Shown: positions 9,408 through 18,559, counted from the stretch's first letter. The stretch: DNA of 64,000 nt from Tenacibaculum sp. M341 (GCF_004337695.1 NZ_SJXJ01000012.1:62001-126000), one strand, 5' to 3'. Numbers and translations: made by a program. Notes: a model not told the origin generated them from the sequence alone.

Positions 9408-10034
9408 CTAAATAGCATATACACAAGTAAAACCCTCAATTTCTAAAAAGTGAACATTGTGATTAGAAGTATGACCTTCATAAATGATTTTACCCGTAGT
9501 TTTATTAGTTTCAAAAGAGAAATCATCAATGTAAATATGATCTAAAAACAATAATTTTTTCTTACCATAAATTTTATATAAACTTTCTTTAGCTCCCCAC
9601 ACGATGGTTAATTTACTAACTAAAGCATCATGATTAGCAATAGATTTGTATTCTTCAATAGGCGTAAACTTATGAGCGATTTTTAAAATTTTATCACGAC
9701 GTTTTTCAATATCAATACCCACTTCTTTATCTGAAGAAATAATTAATCCAGAGAAAATAAAAGAATGCGTAATTGAAATAAAATTACCATCTTTTAAATG
9801 AGGTTTACCAAACTCATCATATATCAAATCAAAATCGGAATAACCAGCCTCTTTTAATAAATGACGAACACTTAAAAAACCACGTTGGTGTAAGTCAGAT
9901 CGCATAGAATTCACTCTTTCTAAACTGTTTTCAGAAAGACGAACACCTTCAAGTAGGTGTTCTAAAGATTCTTCAATCTTCCAAATCAACACTTTAGTGT
10001 TTTTATTAACCGTTAATGTTTTGTAAAGAGGCAT
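9408..10034 (-). CDS. 4'-phosphopantetheinyl transferase (Sfp/AcpT superfamily)
   Basis: 208 aa. All family motifs are present: GKPHL at 76-80, SITHS at 87-91, the metal-binding GIDIE at 106-110 and WGAKESLYK at 146-154. It moves the phosphopantetheine arm of CoA to a Ser on carrier proteins. The length is close to Sfp-type rather than the short AcpS type, so it may serve fatty-acid or secondary-metabolite carriers. No synthase is nearby. It is divergent from ahcY, with 63 bases between them. Confidence 0.9.
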   Translation of the reverse strand: MPLYKTLTVNKNTKVLIWKIEESLEHLLEGVRLSENSLERVNSMRSDLHQRGFLSVRHLLKEAGYSDFDLIYDEFGKPHLKDGNFISITHSFIFSGLIISSDKEVGIDIEKRRDKILKIAHKFTPIEEYKSIANHDALVSKLTIVWGAKESLYKIYGKKKLLFLDHIYIDDFSFETNKTTGKIIYEGHTSNHNVHFLEIEGFTCVYAI

Positions 10035-10053
10035 GTATTAGAAAGTTATTTTG

Positions 10054-10061
10054 TAATTTTG
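10054..10061 (+). promoter_or_regulatory. -7 box (TAATTTTG) of ahcY
   Basis: TAATTTTG matches TAnnTTTG, 36 bases before the ahcY start. The usual -33 TTTG is not clear. Confidence 0.45.
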
Positions 10062-10097
10062 CAACTCGAAATTTAAGAAAAATAAAGATACAAAAAT

Positions 10098-11414
10098 ATG
10101 AGCACAAAATCAGCTACGTATGTTCCTTACAAAGTTAAAGATATTTCTTTAGCAGATTGGGGAAGAAAAGAAATTGAGTTGGCAGAAGCAGAAATGCCAG
10201 GTTTAATGAGTTTACGTGAAGAATATAAAGATGAGCAACCATTAAAAGGCGCTCGTATTGCAGGTTGTTTACACATGACTATTCAAACAGCTGTATTAAT
10301 TGAAACTTTACAAGCTTTAGGTGCTGAGGTAACTTGGAGTTCTTGTAATATTTTCTCTACTCAAGATCAAGCTGCTGCTGCAATTGCTGCTGCTGGTACT
10401 CCAGTATATGCTTGGAAGGGGATGAACGAGGAAGAGTTTGACTGGTGTATTGAGCAAACTTTATTCTTTGGTGAAGATAAGAAGCCATTAAACATGATTT
10501 TAGATGATGGTGGTGATTTAACAAACATGGTATTAGATAAATATCCAGAGTTAGCTGAAGGAATCAATGGATTATCTGAAGAAACTACTACTGGAGTTCA
10601 CCGTTTATACGAACGTGTTAAAAACGGAACATTACCAATGCCAGCAATCAATGTAAATGATTCTGTAACTAAATCTAAGTTCGATAACAAATACGGATGT
10701 AAAGAATCTGCAGTGGATGCTATCCGTAGAGCTACTGATGTAATGTTAGCAGGAAAAAGAGTTGTAGTTTGTGGATATGGAGATGTTGGTAAAGGTACTG
10801 CAGCTTCTTTCCGTGGAGCTGGATCTATTGTAACTGTAACAGAAATCGATCCAATATGTGCTTTACAAGCTGCAATGGATGGTTTTGAAGTTAAAAAATT
10901 AGAAACTGTTGTTGGTAACGCTGATATCGTAATTACTACTACAGGAAACAAAGATATCGTTCAAGGTCAGCATTTTGAAGCATTAAAAGATAAAGCGATT
11001 GTTTGTAACATTGGTCACTTCGATAACGAGATTGACATGGCTTGGTTAAACGAAAAGTATGGAGATACTAAAGTTGAAATCAAACCTCAGGTAGATAAGT
11101 ACAATGTTAATGGAAATGATGTTATTATTTTAGCAGAAGGGCGTTTAGTAAACTTAGGTTGTGCAACTGGTCACCCAAGTTTTGTAATGTCTAACTCATT
11201 TACAAACCAAACTTTAGCTCAAATAGAGTTATGGAACAATGTAGAAGCATATAAGAATGATGTATACATGTTACCAAAGCATTTAGATGAAAAAGTAGCA
11301 AAATTACATTTAGCTAAAATTGGTGTTGAATTAACAGAATTACGTCAAGACCAAGCAGAATATATTGGTGTTACTGTAGAAGGACCATACAAGCCAGAGC
11401 ACTACAGATACTAG
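10098..11414 (+). CDS. ahcY: adenosylhomocysteinase
   Basis: 438 aa, standard length. It has the substrate region [15 protein letters not shown], the NAD-binding loop [17 protein letters not shown] near residue 220-235, and the C-terminal [14 protein letters not shown] and KPEHYRY end typical of the family. It splits S-adenosylhomocysteine to adenosine and homocysteine with tightly bound NAD, and so keeps methylation running. Codon use is cleaner than in the neighbouring fibre-like genes, as expected for a highly expressed gene. Confidence 0.98.
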   Translation: MSTKSATYVPYKVKDISLADWGRKEIELAEAEMPGLMSLREEYKDEQPLKGARIAGCLHMTIQTAVLIETLQALGAEVTWSSCNIFSTQDQAAAAIAAAGTPVYAWKGMNEEEFDWCIEQTLFFGEDKKPLNMILDDGGDLTNMVLDKYPELAEGINGLSEETTTGVHRLYERVKNGTLPMPAINVNDSVTKSKFDNKYGCKESAVDAIRRATDVMLAGKRVVVCGYGDVGKGTAASFRGAGSIVTVTEIDPICALQAAMDGFEVKKLETVVGNADIVITTTGNKDIVQGQHFEALKDKAIVCNIGHFDNEIDMAWLNEKYGDTKVEIKPQVDKYNVNGNDVIILAEGRLVNLGCATGHPSFVMSNSFTNQTLAQIELWNNVEAYKNDVYMLPKHLDEKVAKLHLAKIGVELTELRQDQAEYIGVTVEGPYKPEHYRY

Positions 11415-11444
11415 TAAAGAAACTTATCAATTTGATAACTAGAT

Positions 11445-11472
11445 AAAAAACTCGCAATTTGCGAGTTTTTTT
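11445..11472 (+). terminator. terminator of ahcY
   Basis: AAAAAACTCGCAA / TTGCGAGTTTTTTT hairpin. Nearly the same hairpin follows three of the four fibre-like genes, and a related one follows the fourth, so it may be part of the duplicated unit. Confidence 0.88.
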
Positions 11473-11485
11473 ATTGTTAAATATT

Positions 11486-11493
11486 TACATTTG
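11486..11493 (+). promoter_or_regulatory. -7 box (TACATTTG) of fibre-like gene 1
   Basis: TACATTTG inside a block (GTTAAATATTTACATTTG) that is repeated before all four paralogues. It lies just behind the ahcY terminator. Confidence 0.55.
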
Positions 11494-11537
11494 CAGCAAA
11501 TTTGCTATTTATGGAAAAGAATTTTCCTGATTTAGCT

Positions 11538-13274
11538 ATGTTTAATCACAATCAATTATTACAATTTTATATAAAGAAGTTATTTTTAGGATTAATGTTG
11601 TTATTTGGAGCAACAATATCTTTTTATGGACAAGAAAATCATTTTGAATGGGATAAAAGTTTAGGAAGGTTTCAAAATGGATTAGAAGATCAAGTAGCAT
11701 ATATCAATTTTGGTGATGCTAAACTTTGGGGATATATAGAAGTAACTATTACAGGTGGTTATGGATATAGATTAACTACAGGTAAATATACTAAACGTTT
11801 TCAGGTAGCTAAAAATCCTGGAAGTGGATATTTTTCTCAGTCTTCTGAAGTACCTGCAAGTTTCGGACATATTGGAGCGGAATGGAAAATTGGAGAACTT
11901 GAATTTGTTGACGGTAATTTAAGAATACCAGTTTATCATCTTTTGAGTACAGGTAATACTCCACATGTACATATCGAAGGGGTAACAGTAGCTTCTTATG
12001 ACACCAATAATATTACTATTACTGCACCAGTAACAATTCCTAATGATGAAGTGAGAGATTATGTTAAAGTTAGTAATAGAATAAATTTTGAAAATGCTAT
12101 AAATTTTAAACCTTTGCAGAGCACTTGGATTACAGGGAAGAATGATTACAGAGGAATTAATGCAACACAACAAAAACAAGGACATTATCAATCTTTAATA
12201 AGGCAAAAAACTGCTAGCGGTCATGTTGTAAACATTGGAGGTATAGGAGATCTTTTTGGTTTTTGGGGTTTTGATAAAAATAGAACAGCGAATGCAACAG
12301 ATTACCAAATGATAATGGACTTAAAAAATGGAAATGTAGGTATTGGAACTTTTACACCGGGGGCTAAGTTGCATATCAATAACGGTAATAATAGCTATGG
12401 CGCTATTTTAGCGAATGCTGATGAATCAAAATTCTCCTTATATACAAAAACCTTATCTACTCAACCAGCAAATATAGAGGCTTTTAGATTAGGATTAAAA
12501 TATGATACAAACGAAAACAATGGATTCATTTCTTTTTATAGAGGTTCAAGTTCAGGGGATGGTTATTTAGGTTTTTCTACAAGTGGTAAGGAGAGAATTA
12601 GAATTGATAAATTAGGAAATGTAGATATAGGTACTCAAACAACAGGGGTTAAATTGGAAGTGAAGGGTTCTATGAAACTAAATACAGGTACTTCTGATTT
12701 ATTATTATATAGAGATAATGATGTAGGAAATTGGTCTTTACTGAGAAGTAATACAGGGGAAGGAATTGCTATTATAGGACAACCAGATAGAGTTGCTTTA
12801 TCTGTGTCAAGAAGTATAGGTAATGTTGGAATTGGAACCAAAGTTGTACCAGCTGGTTTTAAGCTCGGAGTAAATGGAAAAATGGCTGCTACAGAAGTAA
12901 AAGTAGCTACATATGAAAATTGGGCAGATTTTGTTTTTGAAGAAGATTATGCTTTACCAACATTGAAAGAAGTAGAAAAGCATATTGAAGAAAAAGGACA
13001 CTTAGAAAACATTCCTAGTGCTGAGGAGGTAAAAAAGGATGGTTTCTTTTTAGGTGAAATGGACGCTAAATTATTACGTAAAATAGAGGAATTAACGCTG
13101 TATACAATTCAACAAGAGAAAGATTTAGAGAGTCAAGAATCAAGAATAAAGAATCAAGAAGAGAAAATACAAATTCAAAAAGAAGAATTAGAAAAAACAA
13201 ATTCAAACAATAGTAAACTACTTTCCATTATTGAAAAGTTAGAGAAAAGAATAGAAAAGTTGGAAAGTAAGTAA
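11538..13274 (+). CDS. secreted fibre-like repeat protein, paralogue 1
   Basis: About 578 aa from ATG 11538; ATG 11511 is an alternative. A signal peptide ends near SFYGQ. The middle holds tail-fibre-like beta repeats marked by GNVGIGTFTPGAKL. The last 130 residues are a module shared with three neighbours: WADFVFEEDYALPTLKEVEKH, then IPSAEEVKKDGFFLGEM and a coiled coil ending EKRIEKLESK. The module probably trimerises a surface or secreted fibre (inference). At the place where the paralogues start with ATGAAGAAG this gene has ATAAAGAAG (11571), so its start must be further upstream. Not an S74 peptidase: I see no SDxRxK motif. Confidence 0.8.
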   Translation: MFNHNQLLQFYIKKLFLGLMLLFGATISFYGQENHFEWDKSLGRFQNGLEDQVAYINFGDAKLWGYIEVTITGGYGYRLTTGKYTKRFQVAKNPGSGYFSQSSEVPASFGHIGAEWKIGELEFVDGNLRIPVYHLLSTGNTPHVHIEGVTVASYDTNNITITAPVTIPNDEVRDYVKVSNRINFENAINFKPLQSTWITGKNDYRGINATQQKQGHYQSLIRQKTASGHVVNIGGIGDLFGFWGFDKNRTANATDYQMIMDLKNGNVGIGTFTPGAKLHINNGNNSYGAILANADESKFSLYTKTLSTQPANIEAFRLGLKYDTNENNGFISFYRGSSSGDGYLGFSTSGKERIRIDKLGNVDIGTQTTGVKLEVKGSMKLNTGTSDLLLYRDNDVGNWSLLRSNTGEGIAIIGQPDRVALSVSRSIGNVGIGTKVVPAGFKLGVNGKMAATEVKVATYENWADFVFEEDYALPTLKEVEKHIEEKGHLENIPSAEEVKKDGFFLGEMDAKLLRKIEELTLYTIQQEKDLESQESRIKNQEEKIQIQKEELEKTNSNNSKLLSIIEKLEKRIEKLESK

Positions 13275-13298
13275 ACTTATTCAGTTGAAGATTAGAAT

Positions 13299-13328
13299 AA
13301 AAAAACTCGCAATTAGCGAGTTTTTTTG
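13299..13328 (+). terminator. terminator of fibre-like gene 1
   Basis: AAAAAAACTCGC / GCGAGTTTTTTT stem with loop AATTA, followed at once by the promoter of the next gene. Confidence 0.9.
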
Positions 13329-13340
13329 TTGTTAAATATT

Positions 13341-13348
13341 TACATTTG
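13341..13348 (+). promoter_or_regulatory. -7 box (TACATTTG) of fibre-like gene 2
   Basis: Same repeated block as at 11486, 14947 and 16609. Confidence 0.55.
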
Positions 13349-13365
13349 TCGGAAAATTGCTAATT

Positions 13366-13431
13366 ATGGAAAAAGACTTTCCTGCTTTAGCTATGTTTAA
13401 TTACAAATTATTTAAAATTTTATTTTTATGA
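13366..13431 (+). CDS. possible 21-aa leader peptide before fibre-like gene 2
   Basis: MEKDFPALAMFNYKLFKILFL, ending in a TGA that overlaps the ATG of fibre-like gene 2 (ATGA), which would allow translational coupling. The same stretch before genes 1 and 3 stays open and in frame with the main gene, so it may instead be only a conserved leader RNA. No direct sign of translation. Confidence 0.3.
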   Translation: MEKDFPALAMFNYKLFKILFL

Positions 13432-14882
13432 AGAAGTTATTATTAATTGCTTTATTCCTTTCTGGGTTGATGGGAAATGCGCAGAATTACAATCCTATTA
13501 TTAATTATGAGTTCAACGGAACTCCTACCAAAGGTATCAAAATAAAAACAAATATTCCTTACGCTAACGGATATCAAATGCCAACATTGATTATCGAAGG
13601 ATACCAATATGGAGGTAAAAGAACTATAGGTTTATTGTTAAATTGGTATATTTATAATAGTAATTTTTATAACCCAACGCTTTCATCACATGGTGGTTAT
13701 ACACCAGAAATAAAGTTGTATAATGAAAATGGAAAGGTTGTTGTTTTTATTAATGACAAACAATATTATAATAGATTTTCTATAAGAGGGTATTCAGGAG
13801 GGTTACGATTAACAGATGCTCATTTTCAAAATTGGTCAATATCAGATGAATTGCCAACAGGAACAAATGAAGTGTTAGTTCCTTACAGAAATAAATTTGC
13901 TGGAGATGTTGAATTTACTAATGGTATTTGGGATAAAGATGGAAACGTAGGTATTGGAACTACTACACCTAAAGAAAAGCTACATATTGCTGGTTCTCTA
14001 AGAGGGAATTTAGGAGGTGGAGCTTTGAGAGTAAAAACAGATCATGGTTACTTAGATTTAGGAGCACAAAATACTGAATGGGCACATATTTATACTGATA
14101 GAAAAGCAGTTATTTTTAATAAGGATGTATATACTACTACTAATGCATTTTCTTCTTATAACAATAGTTTATTATTTAAAGTTAGAGGTACAGAAAAATT
14201 AAGAATTGAAAATAATGGAAACGTAGGTATTGGAACTACTACACCTAAAGAAAAGCTACATATTGCTGGTTCTCTGAGAGGGAATTTAGGAGGTGGAGCT
14301 TTGAGAGTAAAAACAGATCATGGTTATTTAGATTTAGGAGCACAAAATACTGAATGGGCACATATTTATACTGATAGAAAAGCAGTTATTTTTAATAAAG
14401 ATGTATATACTACTACTAATTCTTTTTCATCATATAATAATAGTTTACTTTTTAAAGTTAAAGGAACTGAAAGACTTAGGATTGAAGATAATGGAAATGT
14501 AGGAATTGGAACCTCCAACACCAAAGGTTTCAAATTAGGAGTAAACGGAAGAATTGCTGCTACAGAAGTGAAAGTAGCTAAATACGAACATTGGGCAGAC
14601 TTTGTTTTTGAAGACGATTATGCTTTACCAACATTAAAAGAAGTAGAAAAGCATATTGAAGAAAAAGGACATTTAGAAAACATTCCTAGTGCTGAAGAAG
14701 TAAAAAAGGATGGTTTCTTTTTAGGAGAAATGGATGCTAAATTATTACGTAAAATAGAAGAGTTAACATTGTATACAATTCAGCAAGAAAAAGAATTAAA
14801 AAAGGCGTCTTCAAATAATGAAAAGTTACTTTCTATTATTGAAAAGTTAGAGAAAAGAATAGAAAAGTTGGAAAGTAAGTAA
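13428..14882 (+). CDS. secreted fibre-like repeat protein, paralogue 2
   Basis: 484 aa. A clean signal peptide (MKKLLLIALFLSGLMGNAQ) precedes an N-terminal beta domain of about 150 residues, then two nearly identical 92-residue blocks each starting GNVGIGTTTPKEKLHIAGSL, a third GNVGIGTSNT, and the shared C-terminal module with coiled coil (LEKRIEKLESK). The two blocks come from a 276-bp tandem duplication at 13941-14492. Likely a trimeric extracellular fibre; role unknown. Confidence 0.85.
   Translation: MKKLLLIALFLSGLMGNAQNYNPIINYEFNGTPTKGIKIKTNIPYANGYQMPTLIIEGYQYGGKRTIGLLLNWYIYNSNFYNPTLSSHGGYTPEIKLYNENGKVVVFINDKQYYNRFSIRGYSGGLRLTDAHFQNWSISDELPTGTNEVLVPYRNKFAGDVEFTNGIWDKDGNVGIGTTTPKEKLHIAGSLRGNLGGGALRVKTDHGYLDLGAQNTEWAHIYTDRKAVIFNKDVYTTTNAFSSYNNSLLFKVRGTEKLRIENNGNVGIGTTTPKEKLHIAGSLRGNLGGGALRVKTDHGYLDLGAQNTEWAHIYTDRKAVIFNKDVYTTTNSFSSYNNSLLFKVKGTERLRIEDNGNVGIGTSNTKGFKLGVNGRIAATEVKVAKYEHWADFVFEDDYALPTLKEVEKHIEEKGHLENIPSAEEVKKDGFFLGEMDAKLLRKIEELTLYTIQQEKELKKASSNNEKLLSIIEKLEKRIEKLESK
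13941..14492 (+). repeat. two tandem copies of a 276-bp unit inside fibre-like gene 2
   Basis: Copy 1 is 13941-14216 and copy 2 is 14217-14492. They differ at only scattered, mostly silent positions, for example TCTCTA/TCTCTG and GTTAC/GTTAT, so the duplication looks recent. The unit is 92 codons and keeps the frame. Confidence 0.93.
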
Positions 14883-14906
14883 ACTTATTCAGTTGAAAAT
14901 TAGAAT

Positions 14907-14933
14907 AAAAAACTCGCAATTTGCGAGTTTTTT
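14907..14933 (+). terminator. terminator of fibre-like gene 2
   Basis: AAAAAACTCGCAATTTGCGAGTTTTTT, the same sequence type as after ahcY. Confidence 0.9.
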
Positions 14934-14946
14934 ATTGTTAAATATT

Positions 14947-14954
14947 TACATTTG
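14947..14954 (+). promoter_or_regulatory. -7 box (TACATTTG) of fibre-like gene 3
   Basis: Part of the repeated block; this copy is almost identical to the one before gene 1, including the following GCAGCAAATTTGCTA. Confidence 0.55.
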
Positions 14955-15031
14955 CAGCAAATTTGCTAATTATGGAAAAGAACTTTCCCGCTTTAGCTAT
15001 GTTTAATTACAATCAATTATTACAATTTTAT

Positions 15032-16543
15032 ATGAAGAAGTTATTGTTTACAATTACAATGTTTTTAATGAATTTAATTGTGTTTTCTCAAGTAGTAACA
15101 ACAAATACAAATGCTGTTGGTATGGAACATAATATGTTATTTAATGCTCAAAGTAGATATAAGGTAGAACAAACAGGTGATGCCAAAGTTAATTTAAATA
15201 TGATCTTTGACGGTAAAATGGTCCCATCCTATCCAAGTTTAGCTCCTTCAAAAAGCTCTCCAACAGTTATTACAATTTCAAACTTACCAGCAGTTCATAC
15301 ACAAATTGGAGGTTGGATTGGTTGGGCAACTAGATATTGGGAAGCAAGACATTTCAAAATTAGAGGATATAATACTTATGGCGGAGCTAATGAATGGGTT
15401 GTATTTGCTGACTATGAAAATACCGCACATCCTACTGGAAGTAGAAGTTTTCATATTAAAGTACCAGGGGGAAGTTATACAAAATTAGAATTTACATTCT
15501 ACGAAGCTAATGGAACTAACGGTAGACTAGGTATTTCTGAATTATTCTTTTTACACCCAGAAGCAACTACACCATATAAAGGTCTTCTTGGAAAAGAAGT
15601 TTGGAACTCTAATGGAGATAATATTAGTTTTCAAAATGGAAGTGTAGGAATTCGTACAAATACACCTGGGGCTGTTTTAGATGTTAATGGTAGTCTAAGA
15701 GCAGGAGATGGTAACTGGGGAATAATGACTGTTAATGGAAAAGATAAAAATGACTGGGCATTTAATGCTCATAGTGATGGAAAATCTTTTCATATTAGAA
15801 GTCAAACTGATGGAGGTACTGTAAATAGTAGACTTGTTATGACTATGGATCGTTTAACAGGTAATATAGGAATTAACAGCCCTACTCCTAAAAGTAAGCT
15901 TCATGTGAGAAATGGAACTTCAGGTGCAATTCCTCATGATTATTCGGATTTAACTATTGAAGACTCTAGTCATGGAATGATATCTATACTAACACCAAAT
16001 GATAAAAAAGCTTATTTTGGTTTTGCAGACCCACAGGATAATTATGTGGGAGGAATGGAATATGAACACAGTAATGATCGTTTAATTTTTAGATCAAATA
16101 ATCACAACGCAGATATGGTTATTGATAAAAATGGTGATGTTGCCATCGGAACCACAGATACCCAAGGTTTCAAATTAGGAGTAAATGGAAGGATAGCAGC
16201 TACAGAAGTAAAAGTAGCTAAATATGAACATTGGGCAGATTTTGTTTTTGAAGAAGATTATGATTTACCAACGTTAAAAGAAGTAGAGAAACATATTGAA
16301 GAAAAAGGATACTTAGAAAACATTCCTAGTGCTGAAGAGATAAAAAAGGATGGTTTCTTTTTAGGTGAAATGGATGCTAAATTATTACGTAAAATAGAGG
16401 AATTAACACTATATACAATTCAGCAAGAAAAAAAGTTAACAGAGCAAGATGAGGAATTGAAAAAGACATCTTCAAATAATGAAAAGTTACTTTCTATTAT
16501 TGAAAAATTAGAAAAGAGAATAGAAAAGCTAGAGAGTAAATAA
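15032..16543 (+). CDS. secreted fibre-like repeat protein, paralogue 3
   Basis: 503 aa from ATGAAGAAG at 15032, where the signal peptide MKKLLFTITMFLMNLIVFSQ starts; upstream in-frame ATGs at 14972 and 14999 would add the conserved leader. The N-terminal part (VNLNMIFDGKMVPSYPS onward) looks like a discoidin or F5/8-type beta-sandwich. Beta repeats (GSVGIRTNTPGAVL, GNIGINSPTPKSKL) and the shared C-terminal module follow. The N-terminal domain differs from the other paralogues and so may set binding specificity. Confidence 0.83.
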   Translation: MKKLLFTITMFLMNLIVFSQVVTTNTNAVGMEHNMLFNAQSRYKVEQTGDAKVNLNMIFDGKMVPSYPSLAPSKSSPTVITISNLPAVHTQIGGWIGWATRYWEARHFKIRGYNTYGGANEWVVFADYENTAHPTGSRSFHIKVPGGSYTKLEFTFYEANGTNGRLGISELFFLHPEATTPYKGLLGKEVWNSNGDNISFQNGSVGIRTNTPGAVLDVNGSLRAGDGNWGIMTVNGKDKNDWAFNAHSDGKSFHIRSQTDGGTVNSRLVMTMDRLTGNIGINSPTPKSKLHVRNGTSGAIPHDYSDLTIEDSSHGMISILTPNDKKAYFGFADPQDNYVGGMEYEHSNDRLIFRSNNHNADMVIDKNGDVAIGTTDTQGFKLGVNGRIAATEVKVAKYEHWADFVFEEDYDLPTLKEVEKHIEEKGYLENIPSAEEIKKDGFFLGEMDAKLLRKIEELTLYTIQQEKKLTEQDEELKKTSSNNEKLLSIIEKLEKRIEKLESK

Positions 16544-16567
16544 ACTTATACTGCTGGAAATTAGAAT

Positions 16568-16595
16568 AAAAAAACTCGCAACTAGTGAGTTTTTT
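16568..16595 (+). terminator. terminator of fibre-like gene 3 (weaker copy)
   Basis: AAAAAAACTCGC AACTA GTGAGTTTTTT; one stem pair has become G-T compared with the sister hairpins. Confidence 0.75.
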
Positions 16596-16608
16596 GTTTT
16601 TAAATATT

Positions 16609-16616
16609 TACATTTG
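16609..16616 (+). promoter_or_regulatory. -7 box (TACATTTG) of fibre-like gene 4
   Basis: The promoter block is kept (TAAATATTTACATTTGC), but the leader after it has decayed compared with the other three. Confidence 0.5.
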
Positions 16617-16696
16617 CCGGCAAAATTGACTATTTAAGAAAGAGTTTTTTTAATTAGTTATGTATTATATCACAATCAATTATTAGAATTTATTAT

Positions 16697-18376
16697 ATGA
16701 AGAAGTATTTTTTATTATTAATGTTATTAGGGGGAACATTAATAACAAATGCTCAAGAATGGAAAAGTACTGGAGATAACAGTACAACAGGAAAAGTTAC
16801 TGCTAAAGAGTATAACTTCCCATTAGTTAGGTATGATTTTTCAAAAATGCCAAGAACACAATTAAATCCAATGAGTATAAAGCTTTTTGATGATTATCAT
16901 TCATTTAGACCAGGAGGAGTTTCACCGGATAATAATGCTTATGGAACATTGTTAGCTATTAATGGTTTTACCAATCATTGGGAGAATAACTTATATTTTG
17001 GAGCGCAAACAAATAAAATGTATTTTAGAATAAGCAGGTATCGCTTACATAATGCTGAAAATGGCGTGCAAGGAGACTTTAATGATTGGAGAACTCTGTT
17101 AGATAATAAAAGTGATGTAAAATCTTCTAAATTATTAAAAATAGAGGGAGATGGTAATCATTATATTTCTCAAGGAAGGTTAGGGCTTGGTACTAAGTCT
17201 CCAACTCAAAATTTAGAGATAGAAAGTGGTAGTAATGATGGAAGTAATGCACCTGTAATTAGGTTAACTAGTAAAGATGTTAATGCTGTTAATAATCAAT
17301 TATTGGGAGAGATTCAATTTTACAATAAAGATGCTGATGGGGCGCATATAAGTTCATATATAAAAGGATTGGCTGCCGAAACTTATGGTAGACAAGGTCA
17401 ATTAAGCTTCGGAACAACAGCAGGTAATAGTTCTAATGCTGTAGAAAGAATGAGAATTAATGATAAAGGAATTGTAGGAATAGGTACTATCACTCCCGGA
17501 ATAGGAACTGCGCCAATGGATGATGTTAAATTACATGTAAATGGAGGAGCTACAGTAAGTTCTGGTAAACGAATTTCTTTGGATCATAATTACTTTGTTC
17601 ATGCATATATGCAATTTGATAGCTCATTACCTAAAGCACGTTTTAAACATTCAGGATATTATGGACATCGTTTTGATGATAATGGAGGTACTAGAATGGT
17701 TATTCAGCAAGGAGGTAATGTGGGGATTGGTATTGCAACTCCAGAGGCTGGTCTAGATCTGAGAAGTGTAGAAAGAAAGGCCTTTAGAATTTATAAGAAA
17801 GGTTTAACAGATAAGTATTTGAGTGTTTGGCATGGTACTTCAGGAGCTGTTATTGAACCAATAAAAACAAATGGAACATTATCTCATCTTTATTTAGGAG
17901 GATATGATAATCCAACAAATGTGTATTTGTCTAATAAAGCAGGAGGAACTGTTGGTATAGGAACCACAAATACACAAGGTTTTAAATTAGGAGTAAATGG
18001 AAAAATAGCAGCTACAGAAGTAAAAATAGCTAAATACGAACATTGGGCAGACTTTGTTTTTGAAGAAGATTATGATTTACCAACGTTAAAAGAAGTAGAG
18101 AAACATATTGAAGAAAAAGGACACTTAGAAAACATTCCTAGTGCTGAAGAGGTAAAAAAGGATGGTTTCTTTTTAGGTGAAATGGATGCTAAATTATTAC
18201 GTAAAATAGAGGAACTGATGTTATATACAATCGAGCAGGAGAAAGAGTTGAAGAAGCAAGAAGTTAGAGCTAAGAGTCAACAAGAAAAAATGGAGCAACT
18301 CGAAAAAGAGAATGTAGTACTGAAAAATAGACTTGATAAGATTGAAGAATTACTTAAAAAGTTAAAGAATAATTAG
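16697..18376 (+). CDS. secreted fibre-like repeat protein, paralogue 4
   Basis: 559 aa, the most diverged copy. The signal peptide is MKKYFLLLMLLGGTLITNAQ. An N-terminal domain contains a pyocin-knob-like stretch (GTLLAINGFTNHWENNLYFG then NDWRTLLDNKSD), then fibre repeats (RLGLGTKSPTQNL, GNVGIGIATPEAGL), then the shared C-terminal module. The coiled coil differs from the other three (EKENVVLKNRLDKIEELL). Such knob domains occur on phage and pyocin fibres, but no phage gene is near. Confidence 0.82.
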   Translation: MKKYFLLLMLLGGTLITNAQEWKSTGDNSTTGKVTAKEYNFPLVRYDFSKMPRTQLNPMSIKLFDDYHSFRPGGVSPDNNAYGTLLAINGFTNHWENNLYFGAQTNKMYFRISRYRLHNAENGVQGDFNDWRTLLDNKSDVKSSKLLKIEGDGNHYISQGRLGLGTKSPTQNLEIESGSNDGSNAPVIRLTSKDVNAVNNQLLGEIQFYNKDADGAHISSYIKGLAAETYGRQGQLSFGTTAGNSSNAVERMRINDKGIVGIGTITPGIGTAPMDDVKLHVNGGATVSSGKRISLDHNYFVHAYMQFDSSLPKARFKHSGYYGHRFDDNGGTRMVIQQGGNVGIGIATPEAGLDLRSVERKAFRIYKKGLTDKYLSVWHGTSGAVIEPIKTNGTLSHLYLGGYDNPTNVYLSNKAGGTVGIGTTNTQGFKLGVNGKIAATEVKIAKYEHWADFVFEEDYDLPTLKEVEKHIEEKGHLENIPSAEEVKKDGFFLGEMDAKLLRKIEELMLYTIEQEKELKKQEVRAKSQQEKMEQLEKENVVLKNRLDKIEELLKKLKNN

Positions 18377-18381
18377 TAAAG

Positions 18382-18408
18382 AAAAGCTCGCCAATGGCGA
18401 GCTTTTTT
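18382..18408 (+). terminator. terminator of fibre-like gene 4
   Basis: AAAAGCTCGCC / GGCGAGCTTTTTT with a short loop; related to the other cluster hairpins but with extra GC pairs. Confidence 0.9.
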
Positions 18409-18559
18409 ATTGGTATTATTCATAAAGTTAATGTTTCCAGAGACTAACCTTGTTATTAAAAGATATTGAATTTTTATAGGTTGATTGATTTATGGATAGA
18501 TCTTCAAAAATGAGCTAAAAAAGAATTTCTTACATTTATGTCAACCAAAATAGATATAA

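Noticed and set aside
11486-18408. Prophage or tailocin because of tail-fibre-like proteins
   Set aside because: No capsid, tail, portal, lysis or integrase gene is near; all four have signal peptides, which phage fibres lack.
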